Source: Bermanella sp041589295
GTDB taxonomy: Bacteria; Pseudomonadota; Gammaproteobacteria; Pseudomonadales; Oceanobacteraceae
Assembly (NCBI GenBank): GCA_041589295.1
Contig: JBFHVZ010000025.1
Location: 1 to 24,264, forward strand
DNA: 24,264 nucleotides
Reading direction: 5' to 3'
Part shown: piece by piece, positions 23,100-24,264 of the stretch
Numbering within the stretch: the first letter of the stretch is position 1
Layout of the letters: the number at the start of each line of letters is the position of its first letter
Position numbers and translations under genes: made by a program
Notes under the pieces: generated by a model
Told to the model about the DNA's origin: nothing
Database searches by the model: none
The model's input: the letters and a program-made list of their open reading frames with translations, nothing else

Positions 23100-23639
23100 A
23101 TGGCCGGTTCATTACAAGAACAGCTACTCAAAGCAGGCTTAGTCGACAAAAAGAAAGCCAAAAAAGCCGAGCGTGACAAACAAATTCAAGCCAAGGCCAA
23201 ACGCCAAGGCGAAGACGTAGTAGACGAAGCAAAACAGCTCGCAGAGAAAGCCAAGCAAGAAAAGCTGGCCAAAGACAAAGCACTTAATGCCGAAAGCAAA
23301 GCGCAAGCCGACAAAAAAGCCATCGCAGCGCAAATCAAACAACTGATTCAAATGAACGCCCTTAACCTAGAAGGCGCCGAAGTACGCTACAACTTTACCG
23401 ACGGCAAAAAAGTAAAATACCTTCAAGTTACCGACCTAGCCCAACACCAGCTAAGCCGAGGCATACTCGCCATTGCCAAACTGGGCGACCAGTACTTTGT
23501 CATCCCATCCATCGTAGCCGAAAAAGTCAGCCAACGTGACAACAGTTACATCGTCTACCAAGCTGATATTACCGCCGAGCAAGCCGAAGAAGATGATCCA
23601 TACGCGGATTATCAAATCCCAGACGACTTAATGTGGTAA
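23100..23639 (+). CDS. yaiL: DUF2058 family nucleoprotein/polynucleotide-associated protein YaiL
   Basis: A 179-aa DUF2058 protein. The N-terminal Q-E-Q-L-L-K-A-G-L-V-D-K-K-K-A is followed by a long Lys/Ala/Glu-rich, probably coiled-coil segment (about 20-80). The globular C-terminal part has Y-N-F-T-D-G-K-K-V-K and L-S-R-G-I-L-A-I, ending D-P-Y-A-D-Y-Q-I-P-D-D-L-M-W. E. coli YaiL is its counterpart; the function is unknown, although its charge suggests nucleic acid contact. AGGTGG precedes the ATG. Confidence 0.9.
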   Translation: MAGSLQEQLLKAGLVDKKKAKKAERDKQIQAKAKRQGEDVVDEAKQLAEKAKQEKLAKDKALNAESKAQADKKAIAAQIKQLIQMNALNLEGAEVRYNFTDGKKVKYLQVTDLAQHQLSRGILAIAKLGDQYFVIPSIVAEKVSQRDNSYIVYQADITAEQAEEDDPYADYQIPDDLMW

Positions 23640-23653
23640 ACCCATGAATAACC

Positions 23654-23697
23654 CCCCTCATGAGCAACGCGCACGTTCGAGCGTCAGCCATGAGGGG
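23654..23697. terminator. Long hairpin after the yaiL gene
   Basis: CCCCTCATG (23654-23662) pairs with CATGAGGGG (23689-23697), enclosing 26 nt with a weaker inner CGC/GCG pairing. It lies between convergent genes. There is no clear U-tract, so it may be a weak terminator or a repeat. Confidence 0.5.
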
Positions 23698-23746
23698 ATG
23701 TGTTAATTGTCACAGCCAACTTACAATGGTGACTGCTTAACTTCTT

Positions 23747-24118
23747 TTACGCGCTCAAAAAACCAAACACCAATTTGTTTTTATCCAAATCACGCACATA
23801 AGCTGAAAAACGCGGACCGCGCTGATTTGGCTCACCTTCGCAACTACCACCCAACTCGATCGCTTTGTGATAAAGCCGCGTCACTTCTACTTTCGACTTA
23901 ACATCAAACCCAAGCATTGTGCCATTCCCATTAGTTGCCGCCTCTTCATTGAACGGAATAGCCACAGCAAACGCCGCATTCATATCCTCACCCTGCCAAA
24001 ACACCATGCGATCCGTCGCCATAGTTTGCTTCAACTCGGTTTGATCAAAAAGCGCATCATAGAATCTGGTCGCTGCTTCTAGGTTATTTGTACCCACAAC
24101 AAAATAGTTCATTTTCAT
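23747..24118 (-). CDS. VOC (glyoxalase/bleomycin resistance) superfamily protein
   Basis: A small protein of about 123 aa with the VOC pattern: M-K-M-N-Y-F-V-V-G-T-N-N-L-E-A-A-T-R-F-Y-D at the N terminus, M-L-G-F-D-V-K in the middle and A-Y-V-R-D-L-D-K-N-K-L-V-F-G at the end. These are paired beta-alpha-beta-beta-beta units that bind a metal or small ligand. The substrate is unknown. I chose ATG 24118, with AGGA 9 nt upstream; the ORF extends to an ATG at 24145 but that N terminus is not family-like. It is convergent with yaiL. From 24146 to 24264 I see nothing. Confidence 0.85.
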   Translation of the reverse strand: MKMNYFVVGTNNLEAATRFYDALFDQTELKQTMATDRMVFWQGEDMNAAFAVAIPFNEEAATNGNGTMLGFDVKSKVEVTRLYHKAIELGGSCEGEPNQRGPRFSAYVRDLDKNKLVFGFLSA

Positions 24119-24264
24119 TGGAAAGATTCCTGCTCTGCATTTCATAGTTAGAACAGGAATATTAGATGGCGGAACTGTCAGAAGATGTCAGGAGCATTAA
24201 ACGTGAGCACTAGAAACTGCTCAGTGACCACAACGACAATTGAAAAGTAGAAAAGGAAGCGAGC

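Noticed and set aside
24119..24145. N-terminal extension of the VOC protein from ATG 24145
   Set aside because: The first nine codons are not family-like and contain the AGGA ribosome site for the ATG at 24118.

Overview
The window looks like a chromosomal segment of a marine-type gammaproteobacterium, of the broad Oceanospirillales/Pseudomonadales kind. This rests on the acpP-fabF-pabC-mltG-tmk-holB-pilZ gene order, a napEFDABC operon with an FNR-type box, YaiL (DUF2058) and DUF1631 proteins, and moderate GC. No rRNA, tRNA or CRISPR array was seen. The genus cannot be fixed from the sequence alone.

Region 1 (1-1313) is an integron remnant. An intI gene on the + strand (494-1277) has the SOS signature of integron integrases, a CTGT-N8-ACAG LexA box over its promoter. 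It is broken by an out-of-frame internal deletion of roughly 65 codons. Divergent from it, on the - strand, lie a short gene that appears frameshifted at an A-run and a small membrane-protein gene that runs off the left edge. They sit where the first cassettes of an array would be. A 39-bp near-perfect palindrome closes the locus.

Region 2 (1344-7275, all -) is for anaerobic nitrate respiration. moaB (molybdenum cofactor) is followed upstream by a terminator, a CTAGAACC-bounded repeat element and the periplasmic nitrate reductase operon napE-napF-napD-napA-napB-napC. The small napE gene is at 6801-6974. A perfect TTGAT-N4-ATCAA box, with an adjoining NarL/NarP-like heptamer, lies about 170 bp before napE. 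MoaB supports making of the cofactor that NapA carries, NapD and NapF assist NapA maturation, and NapC/NapB carry electrons from quinol to NapA.

Region 3 (7276-14211) holds an operon on the - strand: an AGPS-like flavoenzyme (alkyl-DHAP synthase family), a GlpA/GlpD-type glycerol-3-phosphate dehydrogenase and an FGGY kinase. A divergent AraC-family regulator is on the + strand. Together they suggest an uncharacterised glycerol-ether or substituted-glycerol pathway. An unrecognised 165-aa gene and a strong terminator follow.

Region 4 (14351-22397) has a DUF1631 gene (+) converging on the conserved - strand operon acpP-fabF-pabC-mltG-tmk-holB-pilZ (fatty acid synthesis, folate, peptidoglycan, DNA replication, PilZ protein). 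The operon starts from its own promoter, with no fabG directly upstream in the window.

Region 5 (22627-24264) has a YjbR/MmcQ-family gene, a yaiL/DUF2058 gene, a terminator-like hairpin and a VOC-superfamily gene on the - strand. The most interesting items are the SOS-boxed dead integrase with its divergent ORFs, the AGPS/G3P-dehydrogenase/kinase/AraC cluster, and the repeat element that supplies the napC stop codon.
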